Source of the DNA: Alistipes sp.
GTDB lineage: Bacteria > Bacteroidota > Bacteroidia > Bacteroidales > Rikenellaceae
DNA: 61,097 nt
Direction: 5' to 3'
Assembly: GCA_020026435.1 (NCBI GenBank)
Contig: JAHHQK010000011.1
Location: forward strand, 1-61,097
In this document: piece by piece, positions 43,130 to 51,467 of the stretch
How the letters are laid out: each line of letters begins with the position of its first letter
Position numbering within the stretch: position 1 is the stretch's first letter
Translations under genes and position numbers: made by a program
The notes under the pieces: model-generated
What the model was told of the DNA's origin: nothing
Database searches by the model: none
The model's input: the letters and a program-made list of their open reading frames with translations, nothing else

Positions 43130-44857
43130 ATGACTGAACTCCGCAATCTGACCCCGGCCGAAATAGAAAGGCTCAAAGACCGCAATGTCTCGGCCGCGGA
43201 ATGGTTCTCGATCCGCGTATCGGAGGATTTCACCCCCTCGCAACTCACGCAATGCCGTCTCGAGGGGACGGTCGAGATCGAATCGGGGGTCACCATCACC
43301 TACTCCCGCGTGAGCAACTACCACATCGGTGCGGGCACGCTGATCGACGGCGTGGAGCATCTGACGTGCCGCCACCGCTCCCCGTTCGGCAATGGCGTAG
43401 AGGTAGCCCCGATCAACGAATGCCGAGGCCGCAGGATTCGCATCTTTGAATCACTCACGGCCCAGATCGCCTACCTGGGGTGCATCTACCGCCACCGTCC
43501 CCTCCTGATCGAGGCCCTCGACCGCATGGCCATGACCTCAGCCCGCGACCTCAGCTCCGAGATGGGGCGGATCGGCCGCAACTGCCGTCTGACGGGTGCC
43601 CGCTCCATCCGCGAGGTCTGCCTCCGCGACGAGGTGGTGATCGACGGTGCGACACTCCTGGAAAACGCCACGCTCGGATCCCGCACGTTCATCGGTGCCG
43701 ACGTCAAGGCCTACGACTTCATTACGGCCGAGGACGCACGCATCGGCAACGGCACGATCGTCGACCACTGCTTCGTGGGCGAATGCTGCACGCTGGACAA
43801 GGGATTCAATGCCGCCGACTCGCTCTTCTTCGCCAACTCCCACTGCGAGAACGGCGAGGCCTCGGCCATCTTCGCCGGACCGTTCACCGTCTCGCACCAC
43901 AAATCCACGCTGCTCATCGCGGGTATGTTCTCGTTCTTCAACGCCGGCAGCGGCTCGAACCAGAGCAACCTTCTCTTCAAAAGCGGCCCGGTGCATCAGT
44001 CGGTCCATCTGCGCGGATGCAAGTTCGCCAGCAGTGCCTACATCATGTCGCCCGCCCTGGAGGGTGCCTTCACCATGGTGATGGGCAGCCACACCTACCA
44101 CCACGACACCTCGAAATTCCCCTGTTCGTACCTCATCGAGCGCAACGGCGAATCGTCGCTCATGCCCGGAGCCAACCTTTCGAGCTGCGGACTGCTGCGC
44201 GACCTGCAGAAATGGCCCGCCCGCGACCGCCGCACGACACGCCGCGACCGAATCAACTTCGAGGAGCACAACCCCTACGTCACCCGACGCATGATCCAGG
44301 GTCTGGAGATCCTCCGCCGACTCGAAGAGCAGGATCCCTATGCCTCGGTCTATATGTATAACCGCGTAAGGATCTCCTCGGCCGCCCTGCGCAAGGGTAT
44401 AAAGCTCTACGAGCGGGCCATCACGGCCGCCCTCGGCGACATGCTCCGACGGGGGCAGCACTCGGACCTCTGCCCCGGCGGGGAGGCATGGCTCGACCTG
44501 GCGGGACAGTACATCACGCGCCAGGACACCGAAGGGATCATCGCCCGGATCGAAACCGGTGCGTTCGCCACGCCCGGGGAGATCGACAACGCCTTCCGCA
44601 CGTTCTTCGACCGCTATGACGACCACGCCCACACCTGGGCCTACATGGCCCTCTCCGTCCGCCTGGGCCACGAGGCCTCGGAGGAGGAGGTCGGACACGC
44701 CATCACGGAGGGCGCAAAGGCCCTGGAGGAGATGCGTCTTCAGAGCCAACGCGACCACGACCGCGACTGTTCGCCCGACATGGCCATCAGCTACGGACTC
44801 GACTGCGATGATGAGGAGGAACGCCTCCTGGACTTCAAGGCCGTGCGCGGACTCTAA
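43130..44857 (+). CDS. DUF4954 family protein, left-handed beta-helix
   Basis: 575 aa, no signal peptide. Residues about 40-330 show hexapeptide-like strands with small and hydrophobic residues at regular spacing (IESGVTITYSRVSNYHIGAGTLIDG; ATLLENATLGSRTFIGADV), a left-handed beta-helix as in acyl- and nucleotidyl-transferases. The C-terminal 230 residues are helical, with an Asp/His-rich end (QRDHDRDCSPD). I recognise the family as the Bacteroidetes DUF4954 but know no function. It has its own promoter and precedes vWA by 78 bp. Confidence 0.85.
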   Translation: MTELRNLTPAEIERLKDRNVSAAEWFSIRVSEDFTPSQLTQCRLEGTVEIESGVTITYSRVSNYHIGAGTLIDGVEHLTCRHRSPFGNGVEVAPINECRGRRIRIFESLTAQIAYLGCIYRHRPLLIEALDRMAMTSARDLSSEMGRIGRNCRLTGARSIREVCLRDEVVIDGATLLENATLGSRTFIGADVKAYDFITAEDARIGNGTIVDHCFVGECCTLDKGFNAADSLFFANSHCENGEASAIFAGPFTVSHHKSTLLIAGMFSFFNAGSGSNQSNLLFKSGPVHQSVHLRGCKFASSAYIMSPALEGAFTMVMGSHTYHHDTSKFPCSYLIERNGESSLMPGANLSSCGLLRDLQKWPARDRRTTRRDRINFEEHNPYVTRRMIQGLEILRRLEEQDPYASVYMYNRVRISSAALRKGIKLYERAITAALGDMLRRGQHSDLCPGGEAWLDLAGQYITRQDTEGIIARIETGAFATPGEIDNAFRTFFDRYDDHAHTWAYMALSVRLGHEASEEEVGHAITEGAKALEEMRLQSQRDHDRDCSPDMAISYGLDCDDEEERLLDFKAVRGL

Positions 44858-44935
44858 GCCGACAGAGGCCCCCTTCCCCAAACGATGGCCCCCGGCAAAC
44901 CCAATAAATACCCAAGCCCGAAAAACCAACCGATC

Positions 44936-45793
44936 ATGTACACACAAAGCATCACCCGCTGTCACCGCACGGCCTTTCTCCTGCTCATCGACGCCTCGGG
45001 ATCGATGGCCGAGGAGATCCACTTCCACGGCCGCAAGCGCACGAAGGCCGAAGCCGTCGCCACAATAGCCGACGACCTGTTGTTTGAACTCGTGGAACGC
45101 GCCCGCCGCGACGATGGAGTGCGCGACTACTACGACATCGGGGTGTGGGCCTACTCGGGCAATGACAACATCAGCCCGATCATCGCCTCCGAGGGGGAGA
45201 TGATCAGCGTGGAGGCGTTGTCCAGGATCCCGACCCTCATCCGCCGCGAGGTGATCGAATACCGCCTGCCCGACGGCAGCCATTCGCTCCGCGAGATCCC
45301 CACACGGTGCTGGTGTACGCCGCGGGCCGAGGGACTTACGCCCATGTGCGAGGCTCTCAGACGGGCCCGCGACCGGATGGCCGCCTGGTGTGCCGAACCG
45401 CAAAACGCAGAGAGTTTTCCGCCCGTGATCTTCAACATCACCGACGGTGAGGCGACCGACAGCGAGGAGGAGGATCTGCGGTTGGTGGCCCGTCAGATCC
45501 GCGAACTCTCGACGGCCGACGGCTGGGTGCTGCTGATCAACATCCACCTCGGATCGGACAACGAGCCGGGGATCTTCTTCCCCACCGAGAACGAAGTGCA
45601 GCGTTGCCGACACCGCTACGCCCGCCTGCTCTACGAACTCTCCAGCACCATGCCCCCGACCTTCGACAATCTGATCCGCAGCGAAAAGGGTGCGGCATTC
45701 CGACCTCCGTTCCGCGGCATGAGCTACAATGCCTCGGCCACCGAAGTGGTGACGATGCTCAACATAGGGTCGATCAGCGTAAAAACCGAATAA
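44936..45793 (+). CDS. vWA-domain protein, TerY-like
   Basis: 285 aa from the ATG at 44936; the frame is open to 44885 but those codons look non-coding. A single von Willebrand A domain covers about 10-200 with a complete MIDAS: Asp19-x-Ser21-x-Ser23 (LIDASGSM), Thr135 (GLTPMCEA) and Asp170 (NITDGEATD). No signal peptide or membrane segment, so cytoplasmic. Its form resembles TerY-type vWA proteins that pair with kinases and phosphatases. The following gene begins 4 bp after its stop, so these are translationally linked. Confidence 0.88.
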   Translation: MYTQSITRCHRTAFLLLIDASGSMAEEIHFHGRKRTKAEAVATIADDLLFELVERARRDDGVRDYYDIGVWAYSGNDNISPIIASEGEMISVEALSRIPTLIRREVIEYRLPDGSHSLREIPTRCWCTPRAEGLTPMCEALRRARDRMAAWCAEPQNAESFPPVIFNITDGEATDSEEEDLRLVARQIRELSTADGWVLLINIHLGSDNEPGIFFPTENEVQRCRHRYARLLYELSSTMPPTFDNLIRSEKGAAFRPPFRGMSYNASATEVVTMLNIGSISVKTE

Positions 45794-45797
45794 AGAC

Positions 45798-46850
45798 ATG
45801 ATACCCCCGATCCGACTCTTCCGCCAGGCACTCCTGGCCCCCGACCTGATGCTGACCACCCTCTGCGAGGCCCGTCCCGAGACCGACGCCGAGGGCCACC
45901 CCCTGCTGCACCGCACGAGCCGTTTTGCGGAATGCACCATACGCCGTGGTCCGACCAGGGAATTGCTCTTCCTGCCGCTCTCGCCCTCGGCTCTGAGCCA
46001 CATCGAACGCACGGTGGCCACCCTCCACCGCCTGCAAAGCGACAGTCTCACCTCCTATACCATTCTCGGCGACGAACTCCACTGGTTCGACGCCGCGGGA
46101 CGCGAGCAAAGGTGCGATCTGGTGCTTCAGACCCTGCCCGAGGGCTGCTCCTGGAACGAAGCGCTGAACACCTCCTCCGAGGAGCGTTTGTTGCTGGCAC
46201 TGGATCACTTACAGGAAGAATTCCACCGTCTGGGATTCACCCACAACAATCTTAAGGCCTCCAATCTTTGGTGGAACGGCAAAAGATTTATTCCTTTGCG
46301 CTATCATGATGCGCGAATTTCATCGGACCACCGTCTCGACGACGGGGATTTCGACCGTCTGAGGACCAAGATCCGAGCCTCGTTCAGCGGGATGTACGAG
46401 GGCGACTACACGATGTACGGAGACTGCGACGGGATGTGCGTCCACGACGGGCAGGCCGCCTACTCCACCGCCCGGGAAACACCCTCGGACGGCCATCTGT
46501 GGCGGGGCAACCTCTTCGAGGGGCTGCGCCTGGTGGAGGACGAAACGGGATACGGTTTCGTCGACGGCATGAACCGCACGGTGATCCCGAGCCGCTACCT
46601 CTGGGCCGGCGACTTCCACGAAGGACGCGCCGAGGTCGAGACCCGCGAGGGAATGGGTCTGATCGACCGCCACGGGGAGTACATCATCCCGCCCCGCTAC
46701 GAGGTGGTCGACTACCTCTACACGGAGAGCCGCGTCAGGGTGCGCCTCAACGGTCGCTGGGCCCTGTTCGACTATCTGGGCCGCAGAATCACGGAGTTCG
46801 CACCCGAAGAGGTGGCGATCACCCGAAAGAAAAACAACAAGACAAAATAA
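45798..46850 (+). CDS. pseudokinase-like protein with WG repeats
   Basis: 350 aa. Residues 60-175 retain a shadow of a kinase fold: HNNLKASN (149-156) takes the place of HRDLKPEN, with Asn151 replacing the catalytic Asp, and no DFG follows, so it should be inactive. Three WG repeats lie at about 242-330 (GYGFVDGMNRTVIPSRY, GMGLIDRHGEYIIPPRY, RWALFDYLGRRI). The C-terminus is Lys-rich. It looks like a diverged copy of the kinase-WG gene at 41708, perhaps an adaptor for the vWA partner 4 bp upstream. Confidence 0.82.
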   Translation: MIPPIRLFRQALLAPDLMLTTLCEARPETDAEGHPLLHRTSRFAECTIRRGPTRELLFLPLSPSALSHIERTVATLHRLQSDSLTSYTILGDELHWFDAAGREQRCDLVLQTLPEGCSWNEALNTSSEERLLLALDHLQEEFHRLGFTHNNLKASNLWWNGKRFIPLRYHDARISSDHRLDDGDFDRLRTKIRASFSGMYEGDYTMYGDCDGMCVHDGQAAYSTARETPSDGHLWRGNLFEGLRLVEDETGYGFVDGMNRTVIPSRYLWAGDFHEGRAEVETREGMGLIDRHGEYIIPPRYEVVDYLYTESRVRVRLNGRWALFDYLGRRITEFAPEEVAITRKKNNKTK

Positions 46851-46874
46851 TTCAACATCAACACATTGACAACC

Positions 46875-47798
46875 ATGGAAAAAGTAAAAGTTCTGATCAT
46901 CGGTAGCGGTCCCGCCGGATACACCGCCGCCATCTATACCTCGCGCGCCAACCTCCAGCCCGTACTCTACGAGGGTATCGAGCCGGGCGGGCAGCTCACC
47001 ACCACCACCGAGGTGGAAAACTTCCCGGGTTATCCCGAGGGCATCTCCGGACCGGAGATGATGGCCGACATCCGCCGCCAAGCCGAGCGTTTCGGTGCCG
47101 AGCTGCGGTCGGGTATCATCACCCGGGTGGATCTCTCGTCGCGTCCGTTCCACGTCGTCGTGGACGGTGACAAGGAAATCGAGACCGAGAGCGTGATCAT
47201 CTCGACGGGTGCTTCGGCCAAATATCTGGGTCTGGAGTCCGAGGCCCGCTTCCGCGGCCAGGGCGTGAGCGCCTGCGCCACGTGCGACGGATTCTTCTAC
47301 CGCAAGAAGGATGTGGCCGTCGTGGGCGGCGGCGACACGGCCTGCGAGGAGGCCACCTACCTGGCATCGCTCTGCCGCAAGGTCTACCTGATCGTCCGCA
47401 AACCCTTCCTGCGCGCCTCGAAGGCCATGCAGGAGCGTGTATTCAACACCGAGAACATCGAGGTACTCTTCGAGCACAACACCGTCGAGGTGCTGGGCGA
47501 CGACATGATGGGTGTCTCGGGTGCCCTGCTGCGCAAGAACGACGGCACGGAGCACAAGATCGACATCTCGGGATTCTTCCTGGCCATCGGGCACCACCCC
47601 AACACCGAACTTTTCGCCGGACAGATCGAACTCGACGCCGAGGGATACATCAAGACCGTACCCGGAACCTCCAGGACCAACATCGAGGGTGTGTTCGCCG
47701 CCGGCGACGTCAAGGACCCCCACTACCGCCAGGCCATCACGGCTGCCGGTTCGGGTTGCATCGCGGCGTTGGACTGCGAGCGTTTCCTGCTGAAATAA
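46875..47798 (+). CDS. trxB: thioredoxin reductase
   Basis: 307 aa flavoenzyme that reduces thioredoxin with NADPH. FAD motif GSGPAGYTAA (10-19), redox-active Cys134-Ala-Thr-Cys137 (CATCDGFF), NADPH motif VVGGGDTACEEA, and the C-terminal FAD motif VFAAGDV. The ATG at 46875 is preferred to a TTG nine bases before. It lies 24 bp after the WG gene with no promoter between, so it may be cotranscribed with the vWA cluster. Confidence 0.96.
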   Translation: MEKVKVLIIGSGPAGYTAAIYTSRANLQPVLYEGIEPGGQLTTTTEVENFPGYPEGISGPEMMADIRRQAERFGAELRSGIITRVDLSSRPFHVVVDGDKEIETESVIISTGASAKYLGLESEARFRGQGVSACATCDGFFYRKKDVAVVGGGDTACEEATYLASLCRKVYLIVRKPFLRASKAMQERVFNTENIEVLFEHNTVEVLGDDMMGVSGALLRKNDGTEHKIDISGFFLAIGHHPNTELFAGQIELDAEGYIKTVPGTSRTNIEGVFAAGDVKDPHYRQAITAAGSGCIAALDCERFLLK

Positions 47799-47822
47799 TC
47801 CCGGGAAAGAACTCTTCCGACA

Positions 47823-47853
47823 AGGGGCCGAGGTTTTCGCCCGGCCCCTCATC
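47823..47853 (+). terminator. weak terminator candidate after trxB
   Basis: AGGGGCCG (47823-47830) pairs with CGGCCCCT (47842-47849); no real T-run follows. Confidence 0.4.
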
Positions 47854-47922
47854 GGATCCTTTCCTCTGTCACAAGCCGTTATTTTCATCCGGATTCATCG
47901 CTCACCCAATCTTTCCACGACC

Positions 47923-48852
47923 TTGAGTTTCAACATCACCATACTGGGTTCGGCTTCGGCAAAACCCACCGTCAACCGCCATCCGTCGTCACAGGTGGTC
48001 AACTTCCACGAACAGCACTATCTGATCGATGCGGGAGAAGGCTGCCAGCAGCAGATGGTACGGGCGGGGATCAACCCGCTGAAGATCCGCGCCGTGTTCA
48101 TCTCCCACCTCCACGGAGACCACCTCTACGGCCTCTTCCCGCTGATCTCGACCATGGGACTCTGCGGACGGAAAACCGCCCTGCAGATCTTCGCCCCCGC
48201 ACCCTTCGGTGAGATCCTCGAAAACCACCTCCGATACTTCGACCGCGAGATACCCTATCCCGTGGAATGGGTCGAGGTGCGCACCACGGAACACGCTCTT
48301 CTGTTCGAGAACAAGACCCTCGAAGTGTGGAGCATCCCCCTGCGCCACCGGGTGCCCTGCGCGGGATTTCTCTTCCGCGAAAAGCAACCGCCGCTCAATG
48401 TCGACAAGTTCAAGATCACGAAATACGGTCTCTCGATCGCCGAAATCACCACCGCCAAACGCGGCGAGGACATCGTCCGCGAGGAGGAGATAATCCCCAA
48501 CGGGGAGGTGACCTACCGCCCCTATGCCCCGCGGTCGTATGCCTACCTTTCCGACACGAACTTCTCGGCCAAGGCCGCGACGCTCTGCCACGGAGTCGAT
48601 CTGATGTACCACGAGGCGACCTACTCCGCCGAGGAGCAGCGCAACGCCAGGGACCGGGGACACTCCACCTCGACCGATGCCGCCAAGGCCGCCCTCAAGG
48701 CCGAAGCCCGACGACTGGTCATCGGTCACTACTCGTCGCGCTACAAGGACGAGCAGGTACTCGTCGACGAGGCCCGCACGCTCTTTGCCGAAACCTATCC
48801 CGCCGTGGAGGGTGAGACCTTCTTCATCGAAAAACGGACCGACAGACCCTAA
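47923..48852 (+). CDS. rnz: ribonuclease Z
   Basis: 309 aa from a TTG start; the second codon onwards (SFNITILGS) matches the usual RNase Z N-terminus, and no ATG fits. The zinc-dependent endonuclease cleaves the 3' trailer of tRNA precursors. Metallo-beta-lactamase motifs: SHLHGDH (near residue 63), YLSDTNFS and HEATY, then GHSTSTDAA with the later His in IGHYSSRY. The PxKxxNRHPSS segment at residues 14-23 is typical. The methyltransferase gene follows after 123 bp. Confidence 0.94.
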   Translation: MSFNITILGSASAKPTVNRHPSSQVVNFHEQHYLIDAGEGCQQQMVRAGINPLKIRAVFISHLHGDHLYGLFPLISTMGLCGRKTALQIFAPAPFGEILENHLRYFDREIPYPVEWVEVRTTEHALLFENKTLEVWSIPLRHRVPCAGFLFREKQPPLNVDKFKITKYGLSIAEITTAKRGEDIVREEEIIPNGEVTYRPYAPRSYAYLSDTNFSAKAATLCHGVDLMYHEATYSAEEQRNARDRGHSTSTDAAKAALKAEARRLVIGHYSSRYKDEQVLVDEARTLFAETYPAVEGETFFIEKRTDRP

Positions 48853-48975
48853 CCCCCGGCGGGTTGCGCCCCTCCGCGGGTAGATCCTCCCCACGCCCCT
48901 TTCCTACGGAAGGTCTCGTCTACGGAGATTTCCCCTCACGGAGCCGTGCGCCGCACGCCCCAACACCTATCGCAA

Positions 48976-49719
48976 ATGACAAAAGCCGAGATACAACTGG
49001 TGCGTTCGCTCAACGACAAACGCGGACGCATGGAACACGGGCTGTTCGTGGCCGAGGGCGAAAAGCTCATCGGCGAGATCTGCTCCTCACACCTGCGCGT
49101 GCGCAAGATCTTCGCCCTGGAGGATCTCTTCGTGGGCAACGAAGTCGAACAGGTCTCCCCCAAGGAGATGGAACGCCTCTCGCTGCTCAAGACCCCGAGC
49201 AACTCGCTGGCTCTGGTCGAGATCCCGCACCATGACCTGGGACGCGAACACCTGGCGGGCGAGCTGACCCTCGCCCTGGACGATGTGCAGAACCCCGGCA
49301 ACCTGGGCACGATCATCCGACTGGCCGACTGGTACGGCATCCGCAACATCATCTGCTCGCCCTCGACGGCCGACTGCTTCAACCCCAAGGTCGTGCAGGC
49401 CACGATGGGGGCGATCCTCAGAGTCAAGGTCCACTACACGGAGCTTACGCCCCTGTTGCAGAAAGCCTCCCGCGAGGGAGTGCCCGTCTATGGCACGTTC
49501 CTCGAAGGGGAGAACATCTACTCCTCGGAGCTCAGCCCGAACGGAATCATCGTCATGGGCAACGAGGGTCGCGGCATCCGTCCCGACACGGCACGCTGCA
49601 TCACCCACAAGATCCTCATCCCGCCCTATCCCGCCGACCGCCGCACCACCGAGTCGCTCAATGTGGCCATGGCCACGGGAATCGTCTGCTCGGAGTTCCG
49701 CCGCCGCTCGATGCGCTAG
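48976..49719 (+). CDS. SpoU (TrmH) family RNA 2'-O-methyltransferase
   Basis: 247 aa from the ATG at 48976 (MTKAEIQLVRSL). An N-terminal substrate-binding domain (GLFVAEGEKLIGEI) precedes the SPOUT knot: LDDVQNPGNLGTIIRLADW, IIVMGNEGRGIRPD and IPPYPADRRTTESLNVAMATGIV. It methylates ribose 2'-OH in rRNA or tRNA; the exact site is not readable, though the N-terminal domain suggests an rRNA enzyme of the RlmB/TsnR type. It follows rnz on the same strand. Confidence 0.92.
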   Translation: MTKAEIQLVRSLNDKRGRMEHGLFVAEGEKLIGEICSSHLRVRKIFALEDLFVGNEVEQVSPKEMERLSLLKTPSNSLALVEIPHHDLGREHLAGELTLALDDVQNPGNLGTIIRLADWYGIRNIICSPSTADCFNPKVVQATMGAILRVKVHYTELTPLLQKASREGVPVYGTFLEGENIYSSELSPNGIIVMGNEGRGIRPDTARCITHKILIPPYPADRRTTESLNVAMATGIVCSEFRRRSMR

Positions 49720-50050
49720 CCCCCGGACGGACGCATGGGCACAACGCAGAGCGTGTCGGAGTGTTGCCGGACGTATCGGGTGTTTCAAGGTGTCACAGAA
49801 CATCCCGGAGCCGATTTTCCGAGACTTCGGCCTGCCATTCGCCGCACGTTCCGCGACCTCGGGCCGCAGATCGGACACGGCAACCGCCCTCTCGAAAAGC
49901 CAGGACTCAGGTCGATGTGCCACATCACGTTTCAGCCCCAAGCCCCGGAAACAGAGGACACGATCGCGGACAAACAACTGACCGACAGCCGACGATCGGC
50001 AACCTGACAACAGACCGGCGGTCCGAAACACCCCAAGACAGCCGTTGGAA
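49720..50050. other. intergenic stretch without a recognisable gene
   Basis: Between the methyltransferase and pdxA. Short overlapping frames exist but show no family resemblance or start signals. A hairpin with T-run lies at its right end. Confidence 0.5.
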
Positions 50051-50099
50051 ATCAAAACGGAAGAGAAAATCGGTTTTTCTCCTCCGTTTTTGATTTTTT
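50051..50099 (+). terminator. terminator upstream of pdxA
   Basis: ATCAAAACGGA-AGAGAAAA pairs with TTTTTCTC-CTCCGTTTTTGAT, followed by TTTTTT. It is far (330 bp) from the preceding stop, so the interval before it may be transcribed. Confidence 0.7.
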
Positions 50100-50156
50100 G
50101 CCCCTCAAAATCTCATTTTAAAGCTTGATTATGGCCGACTTATTGTAAAAGTTTTA

Positions 50157-50164
50157 TATCTTTG
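50157..50164 (+). promoter_or_regulatory. pdxA promoter -7 box
   Basis: TATCTTTG at 50157-50164, 21 bp before the ATG; no TTTG at the expected -33 distance. Confidence 0.55.
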
Positions 50165-50185
50165 TAGATTGAAACAGATATATCC

Positions 50186-51277
50186 ATGTCGGAACAAAGA
50201 CTCAAAATAGGCATTACGCAAGGCGACCCCAACGGCATCGGCTGGGAGATCATTCTCAAGACGCTGTCCGACAGCCGCATGACGGAGATCATGACCCCCG
50301 TCATCTACGGTTCGCCCACGGCCGCCGCCCACTATAAGAAACTGATCAGGGAGACCGATACCGTCTCCTTTAATCCCATCGTGTCGGCCCACGAAGCCCG
50401 CCGCGGAAAAATCAACCTGGTCGCCGCCGGCGAAATCGACGCCATCGAACCCGGGAAAGCCACGCCCGAAGCAGGACGCGCCGCCGTGGAGGCCCTGCGT
50501 GCGGCAACCCGCGACCTGAAAGAGGGAATGCTCGACGCCGTGGTCACCGCCCCGTTTGACAAGCAGACGGTCCAGAGCGACGACTTCCGGTTCACGGGAC
50601 ACACCGAATATTTCGCCGCGGAATTCGAGGGCGATTCGATGATGATCCTGTGCAGCGAGGTGCTGCGGGTGGGTCTGGTGACCAAGCACATCCCCGTGTC
50701 GGAGATCGCCAGCCACATCTCCCGCGAGGAGATCCTGAAGGATCTGCGCACCCTGCGCATGACCCTCAAGCAGGATTTCGGCATCGTCGAGCCGCGCATC
50801 GCCGTGATGGCCCTCAACCCCCACGCCGGAGACGGCGGCCTGCTGGGCAAGGAGGAGGAGGAGATCATCCGCCCGGCCATCGTCGACGCCTTCGAGGAGG
50901 GAATCCTCGCCTTCGGACCCTTTGCCGCCGACGGACTCTTTGCCGGAGGTGGTTACACCAAGTACGACGGCATCCTGGCCATGTACCACGACCAGGGTCT
51001 GGCCCCCTTCAAGAGCCTTTCGCCCGACGGGGTGAACTTCACGGCCGGATTGTCCGTGATCCGCACCTCGCCCGACCACGGTACGGCTTTCGACATCGCC
51101 GGAGAGGGCAAGGCCGATCCGCAGTCAATGCGCAACGCCATCTATGCGGCCTGCGACCTGTCGGCTCACCGCCACGCCTGGATGGAGTGGAAAAAGAATC
51201 CGCTTCAGCATGCCGAGCGCGAACATTCGCGTCGCGACATGTCGGCCCGCGACCTGCCCCTGACCGACAAGGAATAG
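50186..51277 (+). CDS. pdxA: 4-hydroxythreonine-4-phosphate dehydrogenase
   Basis: 363 aa. An NAD-dependent step of DXP-dependent pyridoxal phosphate synthesis, giving 3-amino-1-hydroxyacetone phosphate, in the cytoplasm. Conserved: GITQGDPNGIGWEI at the N-terminus, TAPFDKQ, FTGHTEYFA (metal His), ALNPHAGDGG, YHDQGLAPFK (metal His) and the C-terminal RTSPDHGTAFDIAGEG. The length fits Bacteroidetes PdxA. It supplies the cofactor used by gcvP, though no operon link exists. Confidence 0.96.
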   Translation: MSEQRLKIGITQGDPNGIGWEIILKTLSDSRMTEIMTPVIYGSPTAAAHYKKLIRETDTVSFNPIVSAHEARRGKINLVAAGEIDAIEPGKATPEAGRAAVEALRAATRDLKEGMLDAVVTAPFDKQTVQSDDFRFTGHTEYFAAEFEGDSMMILCSEVLRVGLVTKHIPVSEIASHISREEILKDLRTLRMTLKQDFGIVEPRIAVMALNPHAGDGGLLGKEEEEIIRPAIVDAFEEGILAFGPFAADGLFAGGGYTKYDGILAMYHDQGLAPFKSLSPDGVNFTAGLSVIRTSPDHGTAFDIAGEGKADPQSMRNAIYAACDLSAHRHAWMEWKKNPLQHAEREHSRRDMSARDLPLTDKE

Positions 51278-51467
51278 GGAAATCGCCGAGGGGACAAAAC
51301 CCTGCGGCACACAAACATAAAGAAGACCTCGGCCGAAAGCGCAGCCGCCCCAAGGTAACGAAAGGCCCGACAGTACATAAAGACAAAGAACAAAAAACCG
51401 GCGTAAAAAAATGTATTCCGTCTCGTAATTGTGGAAGCATCGGACGACGCCAAAAATTTATAACAAA

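Noticed and set aside
45798..46850. Pseudogene call for the second WG protein
   Set aside because: The frame is intact and full, with three good WG repeats and tight coupling to vWA; loss of kinase residues looks like a pseudokinase rather than decay.
49735..50093. Overlapping short frames between the methyltransferase and pdxA
   Set aside because: Arg/Pro/Ser-rich translations typical of non-coding GC-rich DNA; the last runs through a terminator.
51278..51467. Possible riboswitch or T-box in the thrS leader
   Set aside because: No T-box sequence or specifier stem is visible, and T-boxes are not expected in this phylum.
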